A stretch of 64,000 nucleotides of DNA from Dryas octopetala (GCA_963921425.1 OY992834.1:2294001-2358000); one strand, 5' to 3'; shown: positions 47,837 to 60,026, numbered from the stretch's first letter. Program-made: numbers and translations. The notes: generated by a model not told the origin, from the letters alone.

Positions 47837-48143
47837 ATGGGTTTGAGGCAGAGGAACTGTTGCTGAAGCTTCATGAACATAGTTTTTCACAAAAGGAAAC
47901 AAAAAATAACAAGTGGACTGTGGCCAGTTGATGTGTCATGTCGGACTCGTCCGAGAGAAGTTATTCTCTGTGATATCCACAGCATGTTTACTGTACTTGG
48001 GGGGCAGTTTGTACTTTGCATAATGCATATTACTTACATAGGGGTTATTTTGGTATTTTCCTATAAATTTGGAGTTTACATGATGTTGGGTGACACTTGT
48101 GAAGGAAAAATTTGTCATTCAACTTAAAATTGACCTTGGTCTG
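47837..48143. repeat. Inverted duplicate of the IQD first intron
   Basis: The reverse complement of this stretch matches 52064-52444, inside the first intron of the IQD gene. Shared blocks are AAGTACAGTAAACATGCTGTG, TGACATGACACATCAACTGGC-like, GTGAAAAACTATGTTCATGA and AAAATACCAAAATAACCC. Similarity stops at both ends without visible terminal repeats. Confidence 0.8.
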
Positions 48144-48589
48144 GTACAATACGCGTCTTTGACTGGAGTCTAGAAGTAGAACAGACTTCCAACTGGGCTG
48201 TTGGGCATACATGCTTGTTTTAGGTGATATATGATGGCTTCTAAAACTACTCCTATTTTCCTACTTTTTTTTTTTTGTTATTAATGAAGATAAAAGCAAA
48301 TGGCACATATTAGCCCTCACCGAAGTCGACTAATTGATCAAAGATTCAACGTATACTTAATTATTGATTAGATAATTTTCTAGCTGCAAAAATTTGAGAT
48401 AGTGTGTCATCCGTTTGGCATGTGAGGGGCAACATATATATCGCATGTGATCATTACTCTTTGACCAGTCTTTGTGTCACTTTCCCGTCCCTTTCCCACT
48501 GCATGTGATCATCTCCAAAACAAATCATCACATTTTCTATATAAACATTGAAATCACATTATCGCTAGCTGCATTCAGTTAGACCATTA

Positions 48590-49352
48590 AATCAAACAAG
48601 CAAAGGTTTTTAGTCATTTCTAATTTATTTTGGGTTCTACTCTCATACAAGCTTCAACCTGCAGGTCATGAGAAAAGAGTTCAAACATGCATATATTTCA
48701 TTTTTTGGGAAAAGAAAGTTGGTTACTCGGTTTCTATGCATATTTTGCCATTCTATCTGATTAGTTTTCTCTTTTCTTTTTTGTTTTCAAGATGCATTTT
48801 TTCTGTATTGAATGCAACAATAGGAAATTTGACTCTAAAAGCGTGATGAAGGCTCACCAGAAGAGCATTCACAGTAGGAGCCAGTATAAGAAATAATGCG
48901 ATACGTGTTGCAACAACTTTAAAACAGTAGCTGAGTACGATATACACAAGAGGGAGGGGTGTAACTAGGACAAATACTATTTTACACCCCTCATTTTTCT
49001 GTGTATCTCGTACTCAGCTACTGTTTTAAAGCTGTTACAACACGTATCGCATTGCTTCTTATACTGGCTCCCACTGTGAATGCTCTTCTGGTGAGCCTTC
49101 ATCGCGCTTTTAAAGTCAAACTTCTTATTGTTGCATTCAATACAAAAAAAAAGGCATCTTGAAAACAAAAGAGAAAACTAATCAGATAAAGAAACAAAAC
49201 ATGCAGAAGAAACTGAGTAACCAACTTTCTTTCCCAAAAAATGAAATATATGCATGTTTGAACTCTTTTCTCATGACCCGCAGGTTGAAGCTTGTATGAC
49301 AGTAGAACCCAAAATGAATTAGAAATGACTAAAAACCTTTGCTTGTTTGATT
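48590..49352. repeat. Long palindrome 2 carrying C2H2 zinc-finger fragments
   Basis: Two arms of about 370 bp meet near 48971-48975 with almost no spacer. The outer ends read AATCAAACAAGCAAAGG at 48590 and its complement at 49352. The arms are highly similar, with small indels. The plus arm encodes a finger from ATG 48792 (CIECNNRKFDSKSVMKAH), ended by TAA at 48894. The minus arm encodes the same finger (CIECNNKKFDFKSAMKAH) and reads on through CDTCCNSFKTVAEYEIH, a second, incomplete finger, but its ATG at 49157 is one base out of frame. TTTTCAAG precedes the coding part like a splice acceptor. The transcript of either strand would fold into a hairpin of hundreds of base pairs. Confidence 0.88.
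48984..49168 (-). pseudogene. C2H2 zinc-finger gene fragment in the right palindrome arm
   Basis: The best-preserved copy: one complete C-x2-C-x12-H-x5-H finger and half of a second lacking its last histidine. There is no in-frame ATG, and the parent gene is not in this window. Not expected to make a working protein. Confidence 0.65.
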
Positions 49353-49353
49353 G

Positions 49354-49953
49354 AATTTCTTCTAGTTCATTTTTTAAGTTCCTATAATTTAAAGTTGGCA
49401 AGCCATTTTGTTTTGTCAGGTCTTTATTTCCACCCGTTGGTATGATTTTCGTTTTTGCATGTTTTGTTGCTCCATTGAGAGCTCAGGTCCATTGTTAACT
49501 ATTTTTTCTTAGAACCTTCTTATATGAAAATATTATAAGAATTATTAATTTAATTTCTGGTATAAATTTGACTACTTTCTTAGGATTTCCGTATGGAATT
49601 TATCTTGTCATAGTAGCATTGTTATGAGGTGCTCTGATATATTGTTCGATGTAAGAATTTTCGGAGCACAGGCTCATTCCTTTTGAAGGTGGGCCGGGGC
49701 TCCATTTATTAACTAACAGCGTATTTGTTAACCAAAAGTTATTTATTTTAGACAAAATGAATAATACAAATATACAACGACACATAAATAGGCATTCACG
49801 CAATGATTCCTACCAAAAAATTGAACAGCTCGATGACTTGTGTTCATATACATCCATTAATTCGATCATATAAGTAGTGAATGGAGGTCAATTATTTAAT
49901 TTGGGAGGGAAGTTTTTGGGATGGGGACCATACTGAGTGATGGCCTTAATAGT
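49354..49953. other. Intergenic sequence
   Basis: AT-rich. The end (about 49908-49943) carries the GTTTTTGGGATGGGGACC landmark of dispersed copies A and B. No gene seen. Confidence 0.4.
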
Positions 49954-50346
49954 CAACTTTGAGCTAAAGGGGGATTTATATAATTTGATTTACGTGTGAA
50001 ATTAGGATATATATATATATATATCATGATAGGAACAACTTCCAATAACTTTGAGAAACATACCTGAATCCATAGCAGAAGATTTTTTTCTTATTTTTGG
50101 GCTGAGAAAACTTAAAAAGTGATTGGAAGTGGTTCCAGATTGATCACGAAAAGTAGGTATGAGGCTGAAAATTGTGGTGGCTCGGCCCGGCCCAGCAATA
50201 GGCCTTATATACGCCTATAAAGCCGTGAAAAAGATGGTTCAAGCCCAAGTTGTGTGACAACACTTTATATGATTTGTCTTCTTATATATTCTGAGTTATA
50301 TAGGTAACACTCTATATTCTGATTACCAGCAAACATTGCATCATAA
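49954..50346 (+). repeat. Dispersed repeat R, copy 3
   Basis: Matches copy 2 at 46631-47236 and ends only about 66 bases from the IQD stop codon, so it probably forms part of that gene's 3' UTR. Confidence 0.75.
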
Positions 50347-50411
50347 ATAAAAGCCAACCCCAATACCCCATTACATTGGAGTAGTTAATAGAAATTGAAG
50401 AACATGCAATG

Positions 50412-53172
50412 TCACCTACGATTGGCACTCCCAAGTCTATTAAAGCGGCTAGAGCCAAGAAAGGCTTCATTCCGTAAGTCAGCATCAAAACCCAAATCTG
50501 AACAAGTTCGGGCATCCCAGAACTCTTGAACAAACTTTTTTGTCTCAAATTCTAGCCTTTGCCTTGGGGCACTCTGTGACCTAACCTTAGCTCGGAAAGA
50601 TTCCGTATTAGCCATGTAGTTAGGGTAATCTGCATACCCATTAAACAAACCCCACGAGCACTCACTCCTTGCCGGCGTGAACTGACCTCTTCTGGCACTA
50701 CTTCCAGGTCTAGATGAGGCACAAAATGCTTGTGGGCTGTTCTCATCTTTTCCTATAGGGTATTTCAAAGACCTCAATGATAAGACGTCCATGGAAGCTT
50801 GACTTGGAATCAGGTTTCGTTCTTTCGTCATGTGTTTTGATGGAGATTTGAATGTCATGAAACTCTGATTGTAACGATCTGAAGACAGAACATGCTGTGC
50901 TGTTTGAAAGGCTTGGGTTCTTCGGTGGGAGCCCAAGTGAGGCTTCCAAGTATCTACTTCAAGAGTCTTGTCACCCTTCTCATCATCTGCTTCCTCATAT
51001 CTCAGTGATGCATTACGGCGGCTGTTCCATACACTTTCTTCCATCCATCGGTCTAACCAACATGATGCCAGCCGTCTTCTGTCTACATTTATGGCATCTC
51101 TTACGTTTGAATTTGAACCACATCTCTGGATTTGGTGGAACAGAGGAATTTTATTAGAATGCCTTGAGATTATGAAATCTTGTTCAAGAAATTAAAGTTA
51201 AAAAATGTCTTGAGATTGAATAATTAAAGAAAATTCCATTAAAAAAAATAAAAATTCTACAAAAACATCATATGGTGGAAGGTCTTAATCAAATTCTACA
51301 AAAACATTGAAGTAAATACCTTCAATATTGACGGTCCATCCAATTTGCTGCTAGAATGTGGTGATTCTGACATGATTGAGCGGCTTGCACGTGCTCGGGC
51401 TTGGACCCGGACCAGTGTCTGCATCCGCCGGAGCATGTCTGCTGTTTGCTTTCTCACAATGTGGCCTCTCACCAATGCTTGCAGCTTCACCAGTGCCTTA
51501 AGTGCCCTTAAGGCCCTCCTTGCCTATTTTTCAGAGAATCACATCATCGATATTTCTCCACATTAACCCATATAATTAAGCACACATCGAATGATTGAAA
51601 CATGTGCATAACAACTACAATGATCTACTTTATCTATAATTATATGGCACAGACTGGGATACCACTTTCAGAAAGGGAGAGGCTTGTGGATGAAATCATG
51701 ATCTACCAATATAATGTGCTTGATTTAGTACACTACTTTAGGAAATAAGGTTCTCATTCCAAATGGTTTTTAATTAATGTGCACAGCAAAAAGACAAGGA
51801 CCACTGGTCTTTTGCCCCTCACAACAAGCTACACCAAAATAAATTCCAACTTATTCATTGTGAAAAGAAGATTGCCCACAGGGTGGATGAGGGGTAAAAG
51901 TACAAAAATCATACCCTACTCAGTTTGAATTTGATCTTAAAAGTAGAACAAGAACAGCTAAAAAAAAGCAGGAAAGTAGGACTCGTTTTTTCTGTAAGAA
52001 GAAGCGATCATAAGGCAAATAGGCCCAAGCAGCCAAGCTGGAATTACAAATGTGCATTCCCGAAGACCAAAGTCACATTTATACGAAATGATGGGTTTGT
52101 CCTTCACAATTTAATCGTAAATCTAATTCTCCAATCACTGGCGTGCACGTCATCATTGAATTCCGAATTTAACAAGTATGAAAATACCAAAATAACCCTT
52201 ATACAAAGGGCCCCTCCACACCATAGTTTTACACGTACGAGTCCAAGTACAGTAAACATGCTGTGGGTAACACAGAGAATCACTGCTCACGGACGACTCT
52301 GACATGACACATCAACTGGCCAGTGGCCACACCAGTGTCGGCGCACTTCTTATTTTTGTTTTTTGTTTTTTTAAATTTATTTATTTTGTGAAAAACTATG
52401 TTCATGAAGCTTCAGGAACAGTTCCCTCTGCCTCAAGCCCATGTTTGTTTCCCGAGAAAACCCTTCGAAATTGAATTATAAAATAAAAGAGCTGCAAGAA
52501 CAGTCTGAACAGAGAAGAGAAATGTTCTTGAAAAAGACACAATTGTGATTTTCAAAGGTTGAATTCAGAAATCCAAAAATGATTTATATTCCTTTATTAG
52601 TATTAGCGAGAAAACAGAGCAAGAAGAAAATAAAAAGAATATAAATAAAAATGATTTATATTCCTTCATAGACTGTTAACTGTTTGCATTCGATCAAGTA
52701 ACAAGTATCAGGAAGGTAATTTAAGGCTTTTAAACTACAGCCCAGGGGCAGAAATGAAAAAAAGAAGTTCAAAACAACTAACCAGGTATCTCCGGAAAGT
52801 AGACTGTATCTTAACGGCCGCAAGGTGGCGGCTCAGGTGAGCTGGCACCGATACGGGTAGGCTAATTTGCGCCGAGTTCCCCCCAGGTCCGGCGCCATTA
52901 GTGAGCCTGACGACCTCAGCCGCCGCATGAGCCGCAGCGAGAGCCGCCTCAGCGACGGCAGCCGTAGCCGCGGCTACCGCTATGGCGTGCTTGTTGGCGT
53001 CCAAACCCCCCCATCCTTGAGCAGCTGACGTGGAGGCGTCGTGGAGGTTGTTAGAGGCAGAGCTGGAGGTAGTCCTTTCCTTGACGAAGCTCCACCTCTT
53101 CTTGTCCTTGGCCGTCAGCGAAGACGTGTTGTTGGGCCTTTTGGGGCCGAAGAGTCGCCGGAAAAAGCCCAT
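50412..53172 (-). CDS. IQ67-domain (IQD) calmodulin-binding protein
   Basis: A plant-specific scaffold. IQD proteins bind calmodulin and often associate with microtubules, the nucleus or the plasma membrane. Three exons in order: 53172-52783, 51523-51320, 51125-50412; total 435 residues. The N-terminus [13 protein letters not shown] is basic, as in the IQD22-24 group. An alanine-rich stretch (about residues 60-90) precedes the IQ67 domain at about 115-184: [36 protein letters not shown], and [17 protein letters not shown]. The first intron splits the domain after residue 130 in phase 0, the conserved position in this family. The C-terminus contains [21 protein letters not shown], a family motif. 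The first intron has a near-copy in inverted orientation at 47837-48143. Confidence 0.93.
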
Positions 53173-53907
53173 GTCTCATTTCTCGGAATGGGCTTTGGGG
53201 ATGAGAGAAGCGGGTAAAGTGAGTGAGTGATGGAGATGAATAGATGATAGTAAGATATAAGCCTAAAGCCTCTCTCTCATCCAGTCTTTTGGGTTTGGGA
53301 AAGGTCAAAGGGAATGTGAAATGTGGGGATATTTAATAAGACGCGCGTTTGAGGGGACTTAGAACACGCGCCACCGTTTATTTATTTATTATGGAGGGGA
53401 GGGGAAAAAGATATGCTTTGTCGCACAGTTAGGTAGTTGGAGAGTGGGACCCTCGCATTTAAAATTCGAATACAAAGATCTTTAGCACGAGTGGTCAAAA
53501 TGAGTTGCGAATTTGCATGTTGGGCTAAAATGGTCATAATCCATTTGCTCAATATTGGGCCATAAGCCCATACGACTTACCCACTCAGAATCGACTAATC
53601 GAGCTGATTACATAAGACATCTCACACATGACATGACACGTGTAATAGTTGAGAGAAAGGGAACACAGTATACATCAATCACAGCACTTTGACTTTTCTG
53701 TATATAAACTTCATTTTGTATTTGTAATATTGGGAGTTGATCAGTTGGTGCGGAGGTTCAGACATACTCACACTCCATTACTAGATTAGAAAAATTAGGC
53801 TTCTCAAACTCTACAGTTTATAACATGCGTACAATTTTTTGGAGACAGAACGGTTTTCAAAGGTCCTTCCCTTTACTTAGGCTCAAGAATGGAGTGTCAG
53901 AAGCTCT
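53173..53907. other. Region between the FAR1-related and IQD genes
   Basis: Upstream region of the IQD gene and 3' flank of the FAR1-related gene, both on minus. No other feature supported. Confidence 0.4.
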
Positions 53908-56885
53908 CTATCTGCCATCAAAATGCAAGAAGGAAGATGAATGTGGATGTTGGACATCAAGATCCATTGCCTACAGGAAACCATGAAGCAAAATAATTAC
54001 CATGTATATATACTGGTTATAATTTAAATAAAAATTTAAGCCAACTTATTGCAGTCTTTGATCTTTACTTCTAATTACCTGCCTCAATTCAGGGGTGCTT
54101 GATACTGGCTCTTGGTATGTGCCATTGATCAAAGGTTCCTCCTGCAGGACAATGAATATACACAGCTCAGATACTACAAATACCTCAGATAAGGTGAACA
54201 TATAATCGTCTGTAAACAACTACCTGAAGTAATGGAGATTGGCCAGGTAAATCGTGTTGGTTAGAAAAGAAGCTTGGGGGTTGGTACAAGTTAGGATTGG
54301 ATTGGTGGTCCATGGTCAGATTAGCTTGTTGGTACATGCACTGAACCTCCGGATTCGCTTCAAAATTGTACAAACCCTGTGTAATCAACATGGAAGGATC
54401 AAAACTTTAACATGTTTAATATCAGAGCTAAGCAAACTAAACATGATAATTTATATGTTATGGCATGTCTGTCATGCCATAATTGCAACAACTGCAAGCT
54501 GAGACTCACCTGCATAATGGGATTTGCTGTTGCGGCTTGAGGTGAAGCATACACTGTCGGACTTGAAATGCACGTACCAGTATTGGCATTTTGTGGGGAT
54601 GCATCTACATTCTGAATTCTTTTTGGGCTAGGGAATTTACCATTCACATTTGTTAAATGATCTCTGTCAAGGACAGCTCTTTCCTTTTCTTTTGCTCCGT
54701 TTACTCCATCGTCATCTCCCTTGTCATCCTTATCCTCAAATGCATTTTCATCTAGAAAAATATCGGCATGTTCACTGTCTGAAGCATTTGCAGCTGTGCT
54801 ACTTGAGGTGACAGCTTGAGCATCCTCAGGTTTTAAAGTCAAGATTTTCTCCACACCTTCCATCAGTTCATCAAGTTGTCTGGCAGCAAAGTGAAATGCT
54901 TCCTCAGATTCAGAAGCCCTAGCTGATAACATAAGAATTCTGCGGCACAGATCTCTGTAACGGCTTGCCACGACAATTTTAGGGTTATCATTGATGGTGG
55001 ACACATCACTCCCTCTAGCACTTCCTAACCTTGCATCTTTTGTCCATCTCTTAAAGATATATTTGGAGGGGACAACTTTTATATTCCTGTGATCAAGCAC
55101 TTTAAGAGCATGGCTACACAGAAACCCAACACACTCACATTTCTTACAATTGCAGATAACTGTGTCATCTTCAGAATTGAATGTAACAGTGTGTTGTCGA
55201 GTTTTCCCAAATATGTTGGCTTTGTACTCAAACAATGACCCATTTTCACTGCATTGGTTAACAACAATATTTAAGCACTTCTCATATTCTTGCTGAAATA
55301 CTTCAAATGCCCTTAGGGTGTAAACATGACTTGCATGCTTTAACAAAATCACATTCCCCATTAGTCTTGGCAGACAGCGGTTCATTTCATCGCTAGCTTC
55401 TATTTCTTTGTAACGCTGCTCATCTACCACCCTTTCGAAATGCTTAAAAAAATGAAGCAAATCAAGGTCAGAATTTAGGTAATTTCTCAAGCCATTAAAT
55501 AAACTTTCAACCAGATGTGAGCCTTTCAGGTCAACAAAAAAAGTATTCCTGCCATATACCACAGCCCATTTCTCTCGTTCTCTAAACATCCATTTTAACC
55601 AGTCATTCTGCTGAAGACCATAATTATCCAGCATAGCACCCCAAGCACAAACAAAATCTTCTTCATCTTTGTGGTCATATATACAGCTTTTAAAATCATT
55701 GGCGAAAGACTCAGTATCTTTCACAATGTGGCTAAGGTGTCTGAGAGCATTTTGGCACATTTGCCATGTGCATATACGATGGTCTGTTTCTGGTAAGATT
55801 GAATTGATTGCCTCAACAATTGCTGCATCTTGATCAGTAAGAATGGCCTTTGGTTTCTTCCCGGACATTGCCTCCAAGAAAGTTCGAAACAGCCACTTAT
55901 AAGATTCAACAGTATTATCATATAAAAGTGCAGCAGAAAAGATCACCACCTGTTTGTGATGATTTACTCCTATGAACTGAACAAATGGAAGAAAATTCTT
56001 GTCTGTTCTGCAAATTGTGTCCAGACAAACCACATCCCCAAAATGATCATAATCTGACACCATATTATCTTCTGCCCAAAATATGTTACTTACTTTATCA
56101 TCAGTATCAACCTGTATTGCATAGAAAAATGATGGGTTTTCAAAGTGCTGCCTTTGAAAGTAATGCAGTAAACGCCCCACCTCTCCCTCCTTCATATCTC
56201 GGGTCCTTTCAGATTGAAGATGATTGTCATAATCGAAGGCAAAACTATCAAGAGAATCCCTGACTCTAAATCGTCTATTCATTGATTCAAATGCCGATTT
56301 TGACAGTGGTCCCAAATCTTCTTCCAAGTCAGCATCAGCAGCTTGAGGAATGCTTAGTTCCCTTTGTAGTGGTAATGTTTCAACAATAGTTGGGTTTACA
56401 TTGTCATGATTGTGCTGCTCGTCAAAATGTGTAACCCGGTATTTACCATCAGGTTGACGAGTAATGATCAAATGTGCCAAGCAACCGGTTCTTGTTTCCT
56501 TCCGATGTTTCTTTACGTTAACATCTCTTTTGTCTTTCCGCCGATAACCCTCTTTAGAACAAGTGAACTTCCTAGATACCACCTGACCATGTACCTTACT
56601 CCTATTCACCCAGTCCTTCCGAACATTAAAACCCACCAACCTGGCGTATCCATTATAAAACTTGTAAGCATGTTCATCCGATTCGAACTCTGTACCAATT
56701 TTTAATACTGCATCTGTACCGTCTTCGTTTATAGAGGAAAGGGTGGACTGAGTGCCATTGACATGGACAAGATTTGGGCTGCAACAGTCCTGCTCCACAT
56801 TCAAGTCCAACTTAATTGTTGTTTGAAGTCCAACATCCATGCTCTTCTCATGAAGACTACCAAAATGATCATTCTCCCTTTCCAT
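53908..56885 (-). CDS. FAR1-related sequence (FRS) transcription factor, domesticated MULE transposase
   Basis: A nuclear factor of the FHY3/FAR1 family, derived from Mutator-like transposases; the founders act in phytochrome A signalling. Exons in order: 56885-54510, 54376-54224, 54141-54079, 53970-53908; total 884 residues. The N-terminal FAR1 zinc-binding domain spans about 65-170 (KFTCSKEG, TGCLAHL, EQHNH). The MULE-like core spans about 280-375, with DVVCLDT and ILTDQDAAI. The SWIM zinc finger has C578, C580, C590 and H592. The tail has an acidic stretch (EDKDDKGDDD), and the last exons encode TPELRQAMDLDVQHPHSSSF. Intact, with conserved domain order, so a cellular gene, not a live transposon. 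The exact FRS member is not assigned. Confidence 0.9.
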
Positions 56886-58544
56886 TGACCTTCATTATGA
56901 CATGGACAAAACATGATATGTTGGAAAAAAAAAAAAAAGAAAAAAAAAAAGGAAAATGTTTAAAACTCTATGGCTTCAGTATGTCTTTACTGCATAATTT
57001 TGTTGGTAGAACAAGAAAATCAAGCAGATACAGACATGAAAATTTGAACCCGGTTTAACTTCTTTTTCACCTGATTATATTTCATAAATTATTCATACTG
57101 GGTTTTCAGAATAATGCATAAATTTTATTGAAAACAGGGGAAGTCATGACAGTAAAAATGCATCATTGCGAAATGCGAATTGAATTCTTACCTTGTATAA
57201 GTCTACATGCAGTGCTTTGTGATGAAGTGAGTACACCAAATTGGCAATTGCATTCAGTTAATCACAGAAAGGCCAGTTATACTTTGAAGGGAGCAACAAG
57301 CTCAGATTTTGACATTGGCCCATCCAATGCCGAATCCACGGTGCCCCAATATCACATCTGGCAGAGACTATTATGAGTTTAGAATTTCAAATTCCAAATT
57401 CCTTTGAGGCTTTTAGTTTGAGCTGATGGTGAGAACCAAAACTACTTTTCTACTTACCCGAGAAAGAGTCCTCCTTTCCTTTCAGCTTCAAGTGGACAAG
57501 TGCAAAGCCTTGGCCTTAATAATCCGATTTCGGACGACGCCTATGATACTGCTTAGTGGTGTACTGTGTGGTATTACATGCTTTTCAGAGAAATTGAAGC
57601 TTACTAATTACTCGTGTTCCAGGAGGAACAAACAAAATAGAGCAGCTTAGGGCTATGGTAGCTTTTTTGGGAAAAAAGGAAGTGTAATTTTACAAAGATT
57701 GAGGTGGTTAAATATAGTTTTTTAAAAGTTCATTGCGTTTAATGCAATTTACTTAAAATGTGTGGTTATTTCCGTTGACATTGTGGATTTAGGGCTTGCC
57801 GGCTTGGTTGATTTGGGATTTTTGGGATTGGTAGGGCCTAGCGCCCAACGACACTCTTCTTGGTGTCGTTGGAAAGAAGAAGAAAAAAAGACATTAATAT
57901 TGACCAATTAACAAATTTCTTCATATATAGAAATTTAAGGGATTGATCATGGATGCTTCACAATTGAGGGCCTTGAGGCATACTGGGTACAGTCAACATT
58001 GACTATTTTTCTGCAAGTTCAAACTTGTTGATTGAATCACATCCAGACTTACCAATAATTACCATATAATTTATTCATAACTCAATCATTTCGTTTTTAA
58101 TTACTTTATAGATTTGTTAACATTATGGCCAAGCAACCCATCAATACCCCTTGATTCATTTTTGCACATATAATTGATCATGTATTAAAAAAAAATTAAA
58201 AAGAAGAAAAGTTGTCGGGTAACTTAATAGAATTATGATAGCTAGCTATTATTGACTGATTGTAAAATGATCACAAACCCCTAGCTTGTTCTCCTCAAGG
58301 GAGAAATTCTATTTTTAATTTATTCAATAACATTAATTAAGCTCTCTCTCTCTCTCAGATCCCCACATCATGAGAGAAGAAAAAAAAAAAAAAAGCAAAA
58401 TGGTGAAACTTGAACATTATTCCCTTGGCAGTGTTGTAGTCTTGTTGTATATTAGTTCACATCTGTAAGTGGATGAGAAAATAAAAGAGAAAAATCATCA
58501 GAAATAGAAATGAACAAACAATTGTAGTATATTATAATTAAGTA
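56886..58544. other. Region between the LTP-like and FAR1-related genes
   Basis: Upstream region of the FAR1-related gene, possibly with non-coding 5' exons. A 10-bp stem with an 8-base loop is at 57845-57872 (CCAACGACAC and its complement). No coding gene supported. Confidence 0.4.
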
Positions 58545-58883
58545 TTAAACATTATTTTGTTGGAGCAAGGAAATTAAGTTAGAAAACGAACCACAAGTGA
58601 TGGGTGAGAGATTGCACAGAGCAGGAAGTTGGGAAGCGACCCTGATCGTGTTGCAGAGGCAGTCATGCTGCACTGCTTGGAGTGCACCACAGCAATCAGA
58701 GCTGGGGCTGGTGTTGGTTGAACCTGGCACCACAAAGGGTGCACACACATTGAGGGAGCTCAGCGAAGCCGTGCAGCTGCTCTGTGCCTCACCCCTCTGG
58801 CTCTGCACTGCCACCCCAATCAACACCACAACCAATGCAGCTTGGAAGCTCAGAGAGATCAGACACTTCAACAAGGCTCCCAT
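58545..58883 (-). CDS. Secreted 8-cysteine LTP-like protein, A9/FIL1/MEN-8 type
   Basis: A small secreted protein of the bifunctional inhibitor/lipid-transfer superfamily. The A9/FIL1/MEN-8 group is expressed mostly in the tapetum or stamens. A single exon of 112 codons starts at ATG 58883 (MGALLKCLISLSFQ). The signal peptide has a hydrophobic core AALVVVLIGVAV, and the mature chain begins near QSSC. Eight cysteines follow the pattern C (SSC), C (NVC), CC, CxC (DCLCN), C (ALC), C (ITC). The segment SLNVCAPFVVPGS and the P-S-S-DCCGALQ motif are typical. The end (GSFSNLISLLQQNNV) may be real or may run into an unspliced intron, since a GTTCGTTTTC donor-like site follows the last cysteine. Confidence 0.82.
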   Translation of the reverse strand: MGALLKCLISLSFQAALVVVLIGVAVQSQRGEAQSSCTASLSSLNVCAPFVVPGSTNTSPSSDCCGALQAVQHDCLCNTIRVASQLPALCNLSPITCGSFSNLISLLQQNNV

Positions 58884-58971
58884 CACTACTACTATGTAAG
58901 CTACTCTAAATGTCTATTAGCTATTAGCCTATTAGCTAGTAGTTTATGTACGTATTCGGACTTTTATGTCC

Positions 58972-58978
58972 ATTTATA
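58972..58978 (-). promoter_or_regulatory. TATA box of the A9/FIL1-like gene
   Basis: TATAAAT on the minus strand, about 90 bases upstream of the ATG at 58883. Confidence 0.5.
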
Positions 58979-59325
58979 GTGAGCATATTGAGTAACAATA
59001 GCCAAGAGGTGACTCTATGCATGAATCACCTAAGGGCTCATAGCGTTGGATGAGACAATTTTTGTGGGGAAACTCATGTAGATTTCATGGCCCATTTAAT
59101 GATTAGAATTCGCATTTGATGAATTAATTCAATTTATTTGGCCAAAAGCTTGTTTAACCCAAAATCACGTACGTACCTTGCCAAACAAAAAGCCCAACTG
59201 ATCCATTTATCCCCATAACCCTTGTTGGGCTGGAAGATAAATGCCCAACCAAAATTGGGTCATGCAGTGTATCAAATGAAGTGAGAAATTCTAAATTGGG
59301 TGAAAAAAACCTTCCAGTAAATCTA

Positions 59326-59931
59326 GGGATTAATACCATTTTACTCTCCAAACTATTACACTTGTATCAATTTACTCTCAAGACTTCTAATTTGGAAAAT
59401 TAAGGACTCTGACGTTTTCAATTTTGCCAATTGAGGTTATTCCGTCAATTTACACATTTTTTTATCCAAATCTTTGAGGGCAAAATGGTCCCTTCTATTT
59501 AGATCTTATCATTTTTTCCTCATGCATCATTTTTTCTCTTTTATTTCTCGCTAAATTCTGGTTGATCATCTCGACATTTTAGATGAAAAATGTATAAATT
59601 GACGAAATAATCTTAATTGGCAAAATTGAAAAAGTCAAGGTCTTTAATTTTTTAAAGAATAATGTTATACTTACCACATTCTTATACTACATTTTTATAC
59701 CATCTGACGTGTCATTACTTTATTGGACAAAGTTTTTCTTTTTCTTTTTGGGTTTTTCTTTTTATTTTTTAATATTCAATGTATGAATGTCATGTAAGTT
59801 GCCACATAAGGTGGTATGAAATTATGGTATAAAAATGTGGTATATGTAGCACTACTGTTTTTTAAATTAAAAATATAGGGAGTAAACTGATATATGTGTA
59901 ATTATTGGGGAGCAAAATGGCGATAATCCCT
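59326..59931. mobile_element. Foldback MITE, interrupted by a second MITE
   Basis: The ends are complementary: GGGATTAATACCATTTTACTC on the left and its near-match reversed on the right. Inner blocks such as AATTGGCAAAATTGAAAA pair too. The flanks repeat TAAATCTA (59318-59325 and 59932-59939), an 8-9 bp target-site duplication. The right arm is split by the element at 59657-59857. Confidence 0.82.
59657..59857. mobile_element. Nested 201-bp MITE with 9-bp target-site duplication
   Basis: TTTTTTAAA is repeated directly at 59648-59656 and 59858-59866. The termini are inverted repeats with the shared core TACCACATT and CATTTTTATACCAT. It sits inside the right arm of the outer foldback element, so it inserted later. 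The 9-bp duplication suggests a Mutator-type origin. Confidence 0.85.
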
Positions 59932-60026
59932 TAAATCTAATATGAAACAGTTTACATGCAGCTGGAAGAGCAAAACAAAAAGAAAGAATTGTGAATGAAA
60001 AAGAAGAGCAAAACCATTTGTCACCG

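Noticed and set aside
47873..48127. 84-codon frame
   Set aside because: It lies in the inverted copy of an IQD intron, so it is not a gene.
57845..57872. 10-bp stem with 8-base loop, terminator-like
   Set aside because: No gene end nearby and no conservation evidence; short stems occur by chance.
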